Shown in pieces: positions 21,801 through 33,350 of a DNA stretch of 64,000 nt. This DNA comes from Zopfochytrium polystomum (lineage: Eukaryota > Chytridiomycota > Chytridiomycetes > Chytridiales > Chytridiaceae): the NCBI GenBank assembly GCA_025765615.1, contig JAIVFJ010000039.1, positions 124,001-188,000 of the forward strand, written 5' to 3'. Made by a program: the position numbers and the translations under genes. The notes below the pieces were generated by a model. That model was given only the letters and a program-made list of their open reading frames with translations, made no database searches and had not been told where the DNA came from. Positions within the stretch are counted from its first letter, which is position 1. Each line of letters begins with the position of its first letter.

Positions 21801-23373
21801 CGCCAAGGTTGAAAAACTTGTCATCAACGGAACGGTCAATGATGAACGAGGTGGATGAAATCGGCGTCAAGTGGTAGACCGAGTTTGCAATGCACTTGGA
21901 ACCAGAAAGCGACGTGATCTCGTACTCGCCAGCAATGTCAAAGACGGAAGCTCCCGCAAGAGGCCTGGAACAGGTGGGAACGCTTGTGGGCGTCGGCACA
22001 TACGAAGTTGACGCAGTGGTGGGCTTGTAGCTGGAGCTTGTAGACGGCTTGTAGGACGAGATGGTGGAAAGCGAAGTAGGCTTGGATGACGACGAGGGCA
22101 CCGACGACGGCTTGTAAGACGAGACCGACGGAAGCCCTGGTGTGGACGTTGGCTTGTAAGTCGATGGGGTCGGCGTGCCTGACTTGTACGAAGAAGCCTC
22201 CGGGGTGGACGTAGGCTTGTACGAAGAAGAAGACGAGGGCTTGTACGAAGATGCAGGGGGGGTGGAGGTGGGCTTGTACGAAGACGACGCCGGGGGCTTC
22301 GCGGAGGAAGATGAGGCCGGCTTGTACGACGAGGACGCAGTCGAGGTCGGTTTGTAAGCCGACGACGAGGAGGGCTTGTAAACCGACGACGATGAGGATG
22401 GCTGGTAAACAGACGACGAAGAGGACGGCTTGTAAACCGACGACGAGGAGGACGGCTTGTAGACGGAAGACGACGAAGGTTTGTAAGCCGACGACGAGGA
22501 AGGCTTGTAAACCGACGACGAAGAGGATGGCTTGTAAACAGACGACGAGGAGGACGGCTTGTAGACAGAAGACGACGAAGGTTTGTTAGCCGAAGACGAG
22601 GAAGGCTTGTAAACCGACGACGACGAGGACGGCTTGTAAACAGACGACGAAGAGGACGGCTTGTAGACGGAAGACGACGAAGGTTTGTAAGCCGACGACG
22701 AGGAGACGGGAGGCTTGGCCGATGAAGACGGTTTGTACGAGGAAGAGGAGGACGAAGGCTTGTACGAAGATGACGGAGGTTTGGCGGTCGACGACGAAGC
22801 CTTGTACGTGGACGACGGGGGCTTCGCCGTGGAGGTGGGCTTGTAACCGATTGTAGTGGAAACGGTGGCCTTCTTTATAATGGTAGAGGATTTTCCGTAT
22901 GAAACAGGAGTCGAGTAGCCTTTCTTGGTCGTCGACGAGGTGTACTTTTTAACAGAAGAGGTGACGTAGGGCTTGGCCGTCGAAGATGTGCCGTAAGGCT
23001 TCTTGCTGGTCGTTGATGATACATATGGCTTCTTGCTGGTCGTTGATGATACGTATGGCTTCTTGCTGGTCGTTGATGATACGTATGGCTTCTTGCTAGA
23101 AGAAGTGCTGTACTTTTTAATTGAAGAGCTGGTGTGGGTGGACTTGTACGGGCTAGTGGAGTGGGCCGTTGTGGAGTACGCGGGCTTCTTTGTTGAGGTC
23201 GAGTAGACTGATTTTTTTGTGGAACTAGTGTATTTGTGAGTCGAGGTGGTTTTTTTGGACGACGCGTATGTTTTCACAGAGGTCGTTGGTTTCGGCGCCG
23301 GGCCCGCCAGCACTGTTTCGGAGAACAGCAGCGCCGCTAGCAAGAGCTGCGGCAGCTTTGCTAGGAAGAGCAT
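18832..23373 (-). CDS. Large secreted Ser/Thr/Pro-rich surface protein with two copies of a cysteine domain
   Basis: Exons 23373-21791 and 21733-18832 (57-bp intron) give about 1,494 residues. The N-terminal signal peptide (LPQLLLAALLFSETVLAG) is followed by some 430 residues of Ser/Lys/Tyr-Pro repeats (SSSSVYKPSSSS type), likely an O-glycosylated stalk. Two domains of about 110-130 residues follow, near residues 467-575 and 637-767. Each has an early Cys, an xxGxYxIT/S strand, a mid Cys, and the ending C-x5-C-x4-C (TCTYKVECVAGPC; TCYFNATCTFGAC). Next come about 25 PPPPPGTTGN-type repeats and a long Ala/Thr/Ser tail. No GPI-anchor signal is visible at the C-terminus. The intron falls inside domain 1. 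It is probably a cell-wall or adhesive matrix protein; that function is inferred from composition. I do not recognise the domain. Confidence 0.85.
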
Positions 23374-24191
23374 TTTTGGCCGAAGTGGTGGTGCTGTCGT
23401 GAAAAAAGGGACCGAGAAAGTTTGTCAGTGACGGCGGGCAAACGACGACGGCGTCGGGAAGAGCGGCGACGAACAACCCGAAATCGCAAGCCAAAACCTT
23501 CAAGGGACAATGAGGCAACGCTTTCTGTGTGCCCACCTTTTCGTTGCCACGCTCGAGTCTTTGATCGAAGAGAAAAGTTCTATGCAGTGTATTCAGCTCT
23601 ATTATCTTCTAGGCCGTGAAGGCGGGGAGGAGGCAGGGGAAGGCGAGGAGGGAAGGTGGAGTTAATTCGAGAGGGGGATGAGGGGGAAGAGGAGTCTGCT
23701 GGGAGGGGCCTTCAGTTCCTCCGTTGCTATTCCTTTTTTTTTATTAATTAACCCTTGTTTTACAGCGAATGTTTTTCGGTTTTGATAGGAGATACCTGAC
23801 AAACTTCCTCCCTTCCGGTAGCACCCATTGTTTTCGCGTTCGCCGAACGCGAAGACTTGCGTTCGCCCTTGATCGCGTCACGACTGGTTGGTTTTCGTTT
23901 TGACATGGACGCTGCGCCACACCCCTCTTCTTCAATGCCTCACCCACTTTCAAGACAAACCCAGCGGGTAGATCACACAAATATGGGTCTGCACGGTGTT
24001 TCACATCACCGGAAGAAAGCTCTATTCGGACTTTACGAAACCAGAAATCGGAACAGATTGGGTAGGAGATTATTCGCATCATTGTCCAGACTCCCGCGAT
24101 TCACGAAAAGGGACATTGTTCCACACCAAACTTTGGACGCAGTTAAAGTTGAAATAATAATTTGCTCTATGACTCGTCCCGTTTCACAGCG
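23374..24191. other. Upstream region of the surface-protein gene with a 21-bp inverted repeat
   Basis: No gene is supported. It contains promoter sequence for the minus-strand gene starting at 23373. At 23833-23853 there is a near-perfect palindrome with 10-bp arms (TTCGCGTTCG / CGAACGCGAA) around a single C, a possible dimeric transcription-factor site. Confidence 0.4.
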
Positions 24192-25890
24192 TTACCACTT
24201 CCTCTGCATTGCGGCCGGGGCCGCTGGAGCAGGTGCCGCCATTGGCATCGGAAGCATCGTCGTGTACGGCACGCCGGACCCTGACCTTGTCCCGGTCGGC
24301 TGGGTGCCGGTCGGCGGCTGCTGGGAGATGGTGATGGCGGGCGGGAAGCCGACGTCCGGTGCGGTCGAAGACCAGAGAAAGCCGGCGCAGTTGCCGTACG
24401 AACAGGCCGCCTGCAGGGAGCAGCCCTCGCGGGCAATATAAATGCCGAGGACGCCGTCCGTGGGGGCGAAGACGGCGACGGAGCCAGAGTCGCCCGGGAA
24501 GGCCTCGTTGAACTGGGTCGGGGAGAAAATGGAGGCGAAGAAGGAGTTGGTGGCGAACCACGGCCAGGTGGGGGCGTCCGGGAAGTCTTCCGGCGTCTTT
24601 TGATAAATGTCAAACGTGAAGAGGGATTGCGCGATGGAGTGCACAAACAGCGGGGTGCCGGCCGTGAAGTTTGCGCCTGGGCACGCCCTGAAGTCGGCAT
24701 CTGTGATAGTGTACAGTCCGTCGATGCCGTCAGGAACCGTCGGGGCGGCGAGATCCTGGGTGGGTTTGGTGGTTTGGGGCGTCGGTGTGCACATCGGAGG
24801 CTTTTGTGCGGTTGTAGGAGTGCCTATCGAAGCCGGCCCTGCACCAGTCGGGATTGCGTCGAATAGGATTGCCGACGGGGTCGGGGCCGGAAGAGAATGC
24901 AACTTGGTGACGCTTGGCTTTGGCAGAGGAACGTCCTGTGGGTTGCCTGATTGTTTAGGGCGGTTGTCGCTCCAGAGTGTCTTGGCGCAGTTTCCGCCGA
25001 CACACAATAACGAGAATTTGCAGCCAATGGCAGTCTCTCCGTCGAATTCGATGTAATTGTTGTAAGACGCCGCTGCTGCTGTTAGGTTGCCACCCGGAAA
25101 TGAGAGAGTTTGTGCGGTAGGATTCCAACTTGTGCCGGATAGACGAAATGATGGATTGTTCAGCCCGATGAAAACAGCCGCTCGGTGAGAACTGACGAAA
25201 TACAGGAGACGCTCACCCAAAATAGTGTCCGATCGACTCGAACGTCGGCATGTTTGGTCCCTGCGCAGTGCTACCACTAACCCCTTGCGTGACAGTGGCG
25301 ATGTCTGCCAAGAGGTAGTCGTCGCTGACCGCCGAAAGAAACACAAGTGAACCACCGTTTGCGGTTGAGGTGCTCCAACAGGAGCCAAAGACGGTTCCGA
25401 GTCTGGGGATGTAGGCGTACATGCCCTGAATGTCAACAGTGGTAGCTCCATTTATTGCACGAGCGCACTGAAGCGTCGTGCTTAGAAGTGGCGAGTCCGG
25501 CACACCAGTTGTCGCGGGACCAGACGAGCCGTAGCGAGCAGTGGTACTTGTCGCGGCCGCCCTTGCTGCAGACGGTTTTGACGAGAAACCACTGGAGCTG
25601 GGAGCTTTGTACGAAGACGTTGGTTTCGGGGTATACGCTGAAGTCTTTGCCGACGAGCACGAGGACGACGAGGTGCGGTAAGACGACTTAAAAGAAGATG
25701 GTTTCGTGGTCGACTTTGTTGGCGCGTATGAAGTTTTCGGCGTTGTTTTCGACGAAAATTTAGAGCTTGTGGTAGAATACAGCTTGATGGAAGGGGAGGC
25801 TTTGGTGGACGTCCCCGACCCGGCCGGTGCGGCACTGAGCAGGCCGGCGGTGCTGAGGATGCACAACAGAAGGAACGTCTTCAACAACAT
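24192..25890 (-). CDS. Second secreted protein with two copies of the same cysteine domain
   Basis: The ATG at 25890 was chosen over an upstream start because it opens a clean signal peptide (MLLKTFLLLCILSTAGLLSA). A Ser/Thr/Lys/Tyr-rich linker follows. Domain 1 has VDIQGMYAYIP and ends GCKFSLLCVGGNC. Domain 2 has DGIDGLYTITD and ends GCSLQAACSYGNC. Both keep the C-x5-C-x4-C signature of the neighbour at 18.8-23.4 kb, which is on the same strand, so the pair looks like a local duplication. Near 25216-25218 the frame changes: TTTGGGTGA ends one frame and the next runs through ...FIGLNNPSF. A donor-like GTGAGC sits exactly where the paralogue has its intron, but the nearest in-phase acceptor would make a 25-nt intron. 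A one-base error in the GGG run or a real frameshift is equally possible. Confidence 0.75.
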
Positions 25891-26440
25891 GGCAAAAATT
25901 GTCTTGAAGTTCGTTGTCCGTTTCGGTTTTCGTTTTCCCAGCAATTGATCCTATCAAGGAGGCAAGGCCAGGCGCCGATGATTGCAATGGGTCTAAAGCA
26001 ACATGGATGCGGCGAGCTGAGAGTCGAGGGACCTGCGGCACTTCACGCGTGTCCAAAGCAGATCGGCTGGAGGCAGCCGCGGCGACGACAGTCGCAGGGA
26101 GACAGATGGGCTGGACGGATCCGGTGAAGATTGCTGCAGGATTGGGCCGGAAGAGAAGCGAGTCCGACGGGCGATCTGATGAGCAACGGCTCGTTCGTTG
26201 GGCACAAGCAGCACAGCGGCTTCAGCAGAAGCAGTCGCACCAAGCGGTGGACGTCCAGCCCACGTCTGTGACACGTGCGATCCCCATCCCGCTCGGCCCG
26301 AAACGAACCAGAAAAGGATCGAAACTCTTCTTTCCAACCGAGCGAGCGAAAGCAGCCCGAGCCACCGACCGACCTCGACGACCCGCAACTGACAACGACC
26401 GAGGTCATCTGCTTCCACACGCCAATCTACCTCACCGACA
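25891..26440. other. Divergent intergenic region
   Basis: Lies between the minus-strand secreted protein and the plus-strand glyoxalase gene and should hold both promoters. A long plus-strand frame (25914-26549) overlaps the glyoxalase start, is Arg-rich and lacks features; I treat it as chance. Confidence 0.35.
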
Positions 26441-27234
26441 ATGTCATCCACGGCCTCGCACAATCAGGCGCCGATCTTCAACCACACCATGGTTAGAGGT
26501 AGCTGGCCTCCCCCACTTCTTCCTTCCCCCCACGACCCTTGCGTCGTAAACCCACGCCGAGCATGGAACAACTGAACTCATTCACATCGCTTTCGTCTGC
26601 TTTTCCTTCAAAAGTGAGAGACCCTGCCAAGAGCCGCCACTTTTACGAATCCCTTCTCGGCATGACGCACATCGTCAAGCTCGACTTTGAAGGCGGCAAG
26701 TTCAGTCTCCACTTTTTGGCATTCGACGTGCCCGACAACATCAAGGTACGCGAAATATTTGTTTCACGTCTCAAGCTACTGACTGATATGGGCGCCCATC
26801 CGCAACAATATTCGCTCGATCCATCCTCACGCGCATCACACTGACTCAATGCGCTCTCTCCCGCAGTCTGCTGAGCACGACGAGCGGCGCAAGTATGCGT
26901 TCAGCCGGCCCGGAGTGCTCGAGCTGACCCACAACTGGGGCACCGAGTCGGACGCGAGCTTTGCCGGCTACTCGAACGGCAACACGGACCCGGGCCGCGG
27001 GTACGGCCACATCGGAATTTGCGTTGACGACGTGGACGCGTTTTGCAAGTTTTTGGAGGACAACGGGGTCGCTTTCAAGAAGAAGCCGAACGAGGGTAAG
27101 CCCTTGGTCGATTGTTGTTTTCTGAAACCCAGTCTTTTACTCATTTGGGTATTGCTGCAGGAAGCATGAAGGGTATCGCCTTTGCGTTGGACCCGGATGG
27201 ATACTGGGTTGAGATCCTGCCCAAGCGCTACTAG
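26441..27234 (+). CDS. GLO1: Glyoxalase I (lactoylglutathione lyase)
   Basis: Metalloenzyme that turns the methylglyoxal-glutathione hemithioacetal into S-lactoylglutathione, in the cytosol. Exons 26441-26498, 26615-26745, 26867-27095 and 27161-27234 close to 163 residues, one VOC domain. Family motifs: FNHTMVRVRDPAKSRHFY at the start, LGM, KFSLHFLAF, VLELTHNWGTE, GYGHIGICVDDVDAF and a C-terminal GYWVEILPK. By position, the four metal ligands are the His of FNHTM, the Glu of LELTHNWG, the His of GHIG and the Glu of WVEIL. The start codon is the only one that joins FNHTM in frame to exon 2 through the GTAGCT donor at 26499. Confidence 0.95.
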
Positions 27235-28393
27235 GCGAAATCTGTTGCCTGATGGAAGTAAAAGCGGGTTGCTTTGTACCGTTAGTTAGCTATGAATGGG
27301 CGTTTTCCCTGCCTAACTTGCAGCGCATGTATCTCGAATAAACGAAAGTCTTATTGGCTTTCCAAGTAAACAAATGCGACAACCATCCAACTTTTTCAAA
27401 ATCACTCAGATGCGCAGCCTTGTACGGACTGTGTGCAAGCGATGTTCTTTCTTTTCTAACTGTTCGAGAAGGGTACTCGTCATGCCAATCGCAATTCAAG
27501 TTTCCATGTGTGTGCAACACTGGGAGAGTCGTTCGCTTCTGCGGGCCCAGTCCACGGTTGGGCCGGAACCTTTTATTGACGCCTTCGTTGATTGCATTTT
27601 GAGGAAATGGAGCTACCTCTGGGGCAAGGATTGCCTTGCCCTCCGTTTCGCCAACCCATCAAGCCTCACGCCTCGAGTGGAAAAATAATATACAGATCAT
27701 CTTCAACGACTCTCCAAAGTTGATCTGCAAGCACTTGGCTCACGAGAGCAGTACCACCCCACGCCAACTGCCAATAACCACCTTTTTCCGCAGACCTTTT
27801 ATAGTACATTGCTTGATTTGAGGATTCTTCGAAGTCCCACGCAATTCTAGACCTTTAACGGTGCACCCACCCTCTCTGCAAGCCATCTCACTCGCGCCCC
27901 GCTGCCCGCGGCACTGACTCGCCAACAGGAGCTACGGGTCGTTGCTCTCGGCTGCCAACCTGATCAGCAGATCGGGAAGTGCGTTGTGTGAAATGGAGCT
28001 GGAGCGCCTCGATTCGCCGCGCGGGCGTCAGGGGTCCGCCATGAGGTGCGCGACGGCGGGGTATTGCAGAGCTGGTTGTTTGTTTGTTGATGGCGTGAAG
28101 CAATCACCATCGTCACCAAACACTTGCAGCTGGCGCAGCGCGAACGATTAGCACGGCGAAAACGACGTTTCCGGCCAAACGCCAGCGGCGAAGTGATCCT
28201 TGAACCAAGCGCCAACACACACACACACACACACTCTCTCTCTCTCTCTCTCTCTCTGTCCTCGTTTCTTTGTCACTTCTTGTCGCGCTTGGTGCCTCCC
28301 TTCCCATTTACGCACATTTGTGGCTGAGTTTTTTCTTTTCTGGTGCGTTATTTATTCCACTTACAGAGACCACCAACAAAGAATACGACCCGA
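27235..28393. other. Intergenic region with a (CA)n(CT)n microsatellite
   Basis: About 1.1 kb with no supported gene. A composite (CA)10-type run followed by a (CT)n run lies at about 28215-28257, within 150 bp of the next start codon, so probably in promoter or 5' UTR. Confidence 0.4.
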
Positions 28394-31300
28394 ATGCTTG
28401 ACCCGTCTTCACTCGCACCAGCTGCGCCCGGTTACCCTCGCCCGTCGCTCGATGCCGTGTCGGTCCTGCTCGACGACGACGACAGCGACAGCGACAGCGA
28501 CGCTGACGGCGGCGGCGGCGGCGGCGGCGGCGGAGGAGGAGGGCGAGGGGGAGGGGGCTTGCGCGCTCCGCCTCCGGCCACCACCGCACGCGCTGCAGTT
28601 GCAGCAGCCACTGCCCCGACCACCGGCGTGTGGGACGATGAAGACGACTATGCAAACCGGCCACTGCCGCCGCCGCTCACCGCGTCGCCGCCCTCGTCGC
28701 CCATCTTTTACCCGTCTTCGAAGATCGTCATGGTCGACGAGGACCCCAACGCAGCTTCTGGCCACTCGCCACCCGCTCCACATCCCTTCGACCCGACCGT
28801 GCTGGCTGAACCAAATGGGGCTGTCGGATCTCCTCGCGAGCATGGTCAGTCTGTCGCTTTGCTATCCATGCCCCAAACTTACCGTCTTCGTCTGGACCCC
28901 ACAACCCCCCTCTCCAGGTCTCGTCGCTACGTCATGGACTCTCCATCGCGACGGTTTCGCTGACCCCGCATACGAGCGTCCAAAACCACTGGACCACGAC
29001 GAAGCCCCACCTCTACCACCAAAAGACTCAGTCGACATCATCGGAGCAAAGCCGGCGCAGTCCTGGCGCCAGCCTGTTGTCGTTTATCCAGCGCCGTCGC
29101 GGCTTGAAGAGGGACCTGTTGCGCCGCCACGTGGATCATCCGTTCCTGCTCCCATGCCGCCCAAGAAGGAAAAGCGCCGATCACTTCTTTTACCAGCGAT
29201 CCCGGAGCTTGTCAACAAGATCCTGCATCCGGGCGGCAGCTCAGCGCCAAGCGACGAAACGCGTGAGACACCCGTCACGCAGGCACCTCCACAACCACAA
29301 ACTGCACCGCCGCCAGTCGGGGCAGAGTCCAACCCCCCCACCTCCACGGACGGCGCCGCTCTCGGTGCGGCTTCATTCGCTGGCTCAAGCAACAAGGAGG
29401 AGCAGAGGCCGGCTCCTGCCCCCTCCCGACCCACCTCATCAAACGATCCAGTAAGCAGAACGATCAGCCCCCCGCCTAACGTGATTCAGGGAAAGCCCGC
29501 CATAAGGCTGTTTGGGAACTCTATTAGGAGCAGGGAGGGTTCCATCAAAAGCGCAACCCAAAAAGCACCAAACTCGTCATTGGTCATGTCACCAGCCGCG
29601 TCACCCACCAGTCCAACGGCCCCTCAGCCTGCTCCGTCAGCGCAGCCAAAGCCCCTTGGCACCGCCACACCAACAAATCCGCCGGCGCCGACTGCGCCGT
29701 CGGATTTGTTGGTTAAGCGAGCTAAATCTGCGGAATCCCTCGGTGCCAGGCCTGAAACTGCGAATGCGAATCCAACCCGTCCTCGCCCGGATTCTCTTCC
29801 CCCACCAGCAAACATGGCTGAATGGAATGCGCAAGTGGGCTCGTTTGAGTTGCCAGGCGCTTTTCTCACCCTCAGCTCGCATGCAACGATAAAGTCTGAT
29901 TTTGATCGGCAGCTCACTCTGCAGCGTACCCCAATGGAAGCCATGTTTGGTCAGCCGCCTGGACCATCCATGCAGCATCAACAGCAGGTCCACCTGCAGC
30001 AGCAGAATTTGCGCCAGCCGATTTCAATCCATATGGCCCCCCCACCGGCGCAACCGGGTGGCCGTCCGCCACAACCACCATACCCTGGGGGTGGGCCTGG
30101 GCTCTTTCAACCATTTTATCCGGGGTTCCCGGGAGTCCCGCACCCAGACCCAAACGGAGCGTATATTGGATCGTACGGACACCCTATGGCGCAGATTCCC
30201 TCATATGGTGTTCCTGGAATGCCGCCAGCTGGTGTGCCGGGAATGCCTCCGGCCGGAGTTCCAGGATTGCCACCACCCCAGCTTGGCTACCCGGGCTATC
30301 CGCCGCACGGTTTTCCAGGCATGCCGCCGCCTCCAGGCATGATTCCGCTCCCCCCGCCAGAGGGCTTCCAACACCCTGTCCCTGGTCCGGGGTTTCCGCC
30401 TTTTCCATACCCCGGTTTTCAACCAGAGCCTCCGCAGTCTGACGTGCAATCCAAGAGGCAGTCCGCCGTTGTTCCGATGCCCAGCATGACCGGTCCATCA
30501 GTGTCGGGCGGTCAGCAACAGGGACCTCGTCCTCGCCCGCCACCAGGCCCACCTCCAGGGCCACCACCGCCGCTCGATGGCCTCGCTCCTCCTGTTGCTC
30601 CCGTTGCAGCGTCTCGGAATGTGGCCGCAACAGTGGAACCGCAAGCAGAACGAGGTCCCTCAAGGGCAATCACGAGCTCTCCTGACCTTTATGAGCCCGA
30701 GGTGGAGTCACAAAAGTCTCAGCCCCAAGAAAAGCAAGCAATCCAAGAGGTTGCTCACGCAGACGGGCCGTTTCCATCTCCTCGCCGGTCATCTCGCTTT
30801 TTTGGTGGAGTTGCAGCTGTCCCTGAGGGACATGCAACAGCCGCTACATCCAACGGAATTCATCTGGCATCGGCCAGCTCAGTAGTCCCATCTGAGCATT
30901 CCAAAGTTCAGAAAGAAAGTGCTTCTGCCGCAGCGGCCGCTCGCAGCGAACCATCCACCCGTCCTCAGCCCATCGCCTCCTCGCGAACCTCTTTGTTTAT
31001 CGGACCCCCGCAGCCTCTCATCAACGGCTCAAACTCGTCGATGAGTTCGGCGGCTCCAGGACCAGCGTTTCAGCCTCAAATTTATTCATCAAAATCCAAT
31101 TCAACATCAGTGGACCAGCAGCGACAAGATGTTTGGAGTCAGCAGCAACAGTTTTCCCAGTCAAATGAATCAGTCTCCACTGGTTATGGTCCTGCTCCAC
31201 AACCCTCGCATTATCCGTCAACAGCTCCTGCTGAGCAACCTGCGGTCCAGGCGCAAGCTCAGTTTTCAATACAACAACATCAATCGGAAATGTACTCAAC

Positions 31301-33019
31301 CGATGCTCAATATCGCCAAGACGTGAACGCCCAAGAATACGATGCGGTCGCCAACCACGCTGCCGCAAACGGGTTTGACCCCGAAGAATCAGGCATCCCG
31401 ACCTTCCGAAAAATGTCTAGTCGAGGACGTCGCGCGCGACAAGAAAAGGAAAGATTGGACGCGGAGGAAAGACAAAATCAAATGGAGCACTATTTGGAGA
31501 TGGAACGGAAACAGTCTGCGCAGCCACCACAATCCCAATCGGTACAGCAGGAACAGTCTCGTCCTGCCGCTGCTTACGCTCCTGTTGCCCCGCAAACTTC
31601 GTCCCACAACTTGGCCAACACTAGCAGAAGCTCGACAGCTGCCAATCTCGCGGCGCAGCAGCCACAGCTTCGTCAAGTGCAGGCGTTGCAGCCACAGCAG
31701 ACGCAACCACAGTTAGGGCAGCGAAAGCAGTCTTTCCGAGAGCCCACACCTGCCTGGATTCGCGACCGAGTTGCAGCACTCCGCGAAACAGCCAAAAACG
31801 AGCGACGGCGTTCAGAGCAGCGCGCTGCGCAGTATCAGCTCGCCAAGTATATGATCGAGGAAACCGAGATATTGTCAAACTTTGAGCATGAGCAGCTCAA
31901 ATCTGAAGCGTACTCAATTTTGGCAAAGCTGAGCAAAAGCGGGTTTGCTGAGGCACAGTACTATCTGGGCAAAGCCTACGCAGAGGACCGAAAGTGTACG
32001 TTCACATCTTTTCAGTCAAGACCCTCCTAACCTGTCATTCTCTGCTTTTCCAGATTCGGCGGCATTCCCCCTGTTTACCAAAGCTGCCCGCCAGTCTCAC
32101 CCTGCAGCAGCTTACGCTCTGGCCTCCTGCTACGAATGTGGACTTGGCTGCAAAATCGATCTGCGGTCAGCAGCACAATACTACAAGCAAGCGGCCTCTG
32201 CAGGGAACGAGCACGCAATGTTTAGGGTTGGGACGGCATACTTGAACGGAGAAGCCGGGTTTCCGGAGAATGCAAAAGAGGGGCTCAAGTGGCTGAAACG
32301 ATGCACTTGTAAGTTGGCTTTGTTCCCTCACATTTTGGCTTGCGTGCCATCAACTCGACGCGACTGGTTCTGACTCTTTCCCAAATCCTCAACAAATAGT
32401 GGAACAAGCAACTCCGTCCACCATCCGTCCTCAAGCCCTTCTTCAGCTGTCTTTGCTTGTCGAGCGTGGAGTCCCGCAGGCGGACTTGCCGCCAAACCCG
32501 TCACACGCTCTTTCGTATCTCATGGAAGCAGCCGACGCCCGGTTCCCTCCCGCTCAGACGCGTCTCGCGCGGGCGTACGAGGTCGGCCGCATGGGCCTTC
32601 CCGTCAACATGCGACGCGCCGTGCGGCTCTACCAGGCTGCAGCACGCGGCGGCGACCCCTCGGGTACTGACACCACAGCCGGCGACCCCGAAGCACAGCA
32701 CGCGCTGTCGGACTTGTACCTCCGCGGCGTCGTCGTGGCCGCGGCCACAGACACGGCCTCCGCGTCGGCCTCCTCAGCGTCGTTGGCGCAGTCGTCTTCA
32801 TCCGCGTCGGTCACCGTCCTGCCCCAAGACGAGGCGCAGGCGGTGTACTGGGCGCGGCAGGCCGCGAGCAAAGGCCACCCGGGCGCCGAGTACGCGATGG
32901 GGTATTTTTGCGAGAACGGGATCGGCAGCGTGCGCGACTTGGGCAAGGCGATGGCGTGGTACCGGCAGGCGGCCGAGCACGGCAGTCGGCTCGCAAAGAG
33001 GCGGTTGGAGGCGGGATGA
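28394..33019 (+). CDS. SKT5/Chs4-like chitin synthase activator with Sel1 repeats
   Basis: Scaffold/activator of chitin synthase, expected at the plasma membrane and sites of wall growth. Exons 28394-28844, 28918-31995, 32054-32308 and 32400-33019 close to 1,467 residues. The first about 1,090 residues are low complexity: an Asp/Ser run, a Gly run, Pro-rich stretches, a GMPPAGVPGMPPAGVPG region and Gln-rich segments. After WIRDRVAALRETAKNERRR come the Sel1-like repeats typical of Skt5 proteins: AQYYLGKAYAED, AAYALASCYECGLG, AMFRVGTAYLNGEAG, AQTRLARAYEVGRMG, AQHALSDLYLRGV, AEYAMGYFCENGIGSV. The last repeat ends WYRQAAEHGSRLAKRRLE. There is no C-terminal CaaX box, unlike yeast Skt5. A T34 tract follows the stop at 33144-33177. 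Confidence 0.88.
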
Positions 33020-33139
33020 GCGGCTTTGCAAGACTTTTTTTTTTGGCTGGGCTTACAGTGGGGGAGGGAAGTGATCTGTCAGGCAGGAAGGGACGTCAGG
33101 TCCATGGTTCATGGGTTTTTGTTACCTGCACCTTCAAAG

Positions 33140-33177
<38 letters not shown>

Positions 33178-33350
33178 CCCTTCGTCCAGTTCTCTTTCCC
33201 TCGGGTGGAAGACCAGGTTGATATCCCTAACCCCATCCGCAACACCCATTCTCTTTTTTATTATTGGTTGGCTCACCCTCCTCCCCATTCACTCTGTCAC
33301 CACATCATGTCCCCCCGCTTTTCGTAACAAAAGCAACCGTCCCACCGCCA
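33020..33350. other. 3' flank with T34 tract
   Basis: A T34 run at 33144-33177 follows the SKT5-like stop by 125 bp. No gene is seen. Confidence 0.5.

Noticed and set aside
25914..26549. 211-codon plus-strand frame upstream of glyoxalase
   Set aside because: Overlaps the well-supported glyoxalase first exon in another frame and has biased Arg/Pro composition.
28409..28843. Minus-strand frame opposite the SKT5-like N-terminus
   Set aside because: Antisense of Asp/Gly/Pro codon runs; the plus strand continues into clear Sel1 repeats.
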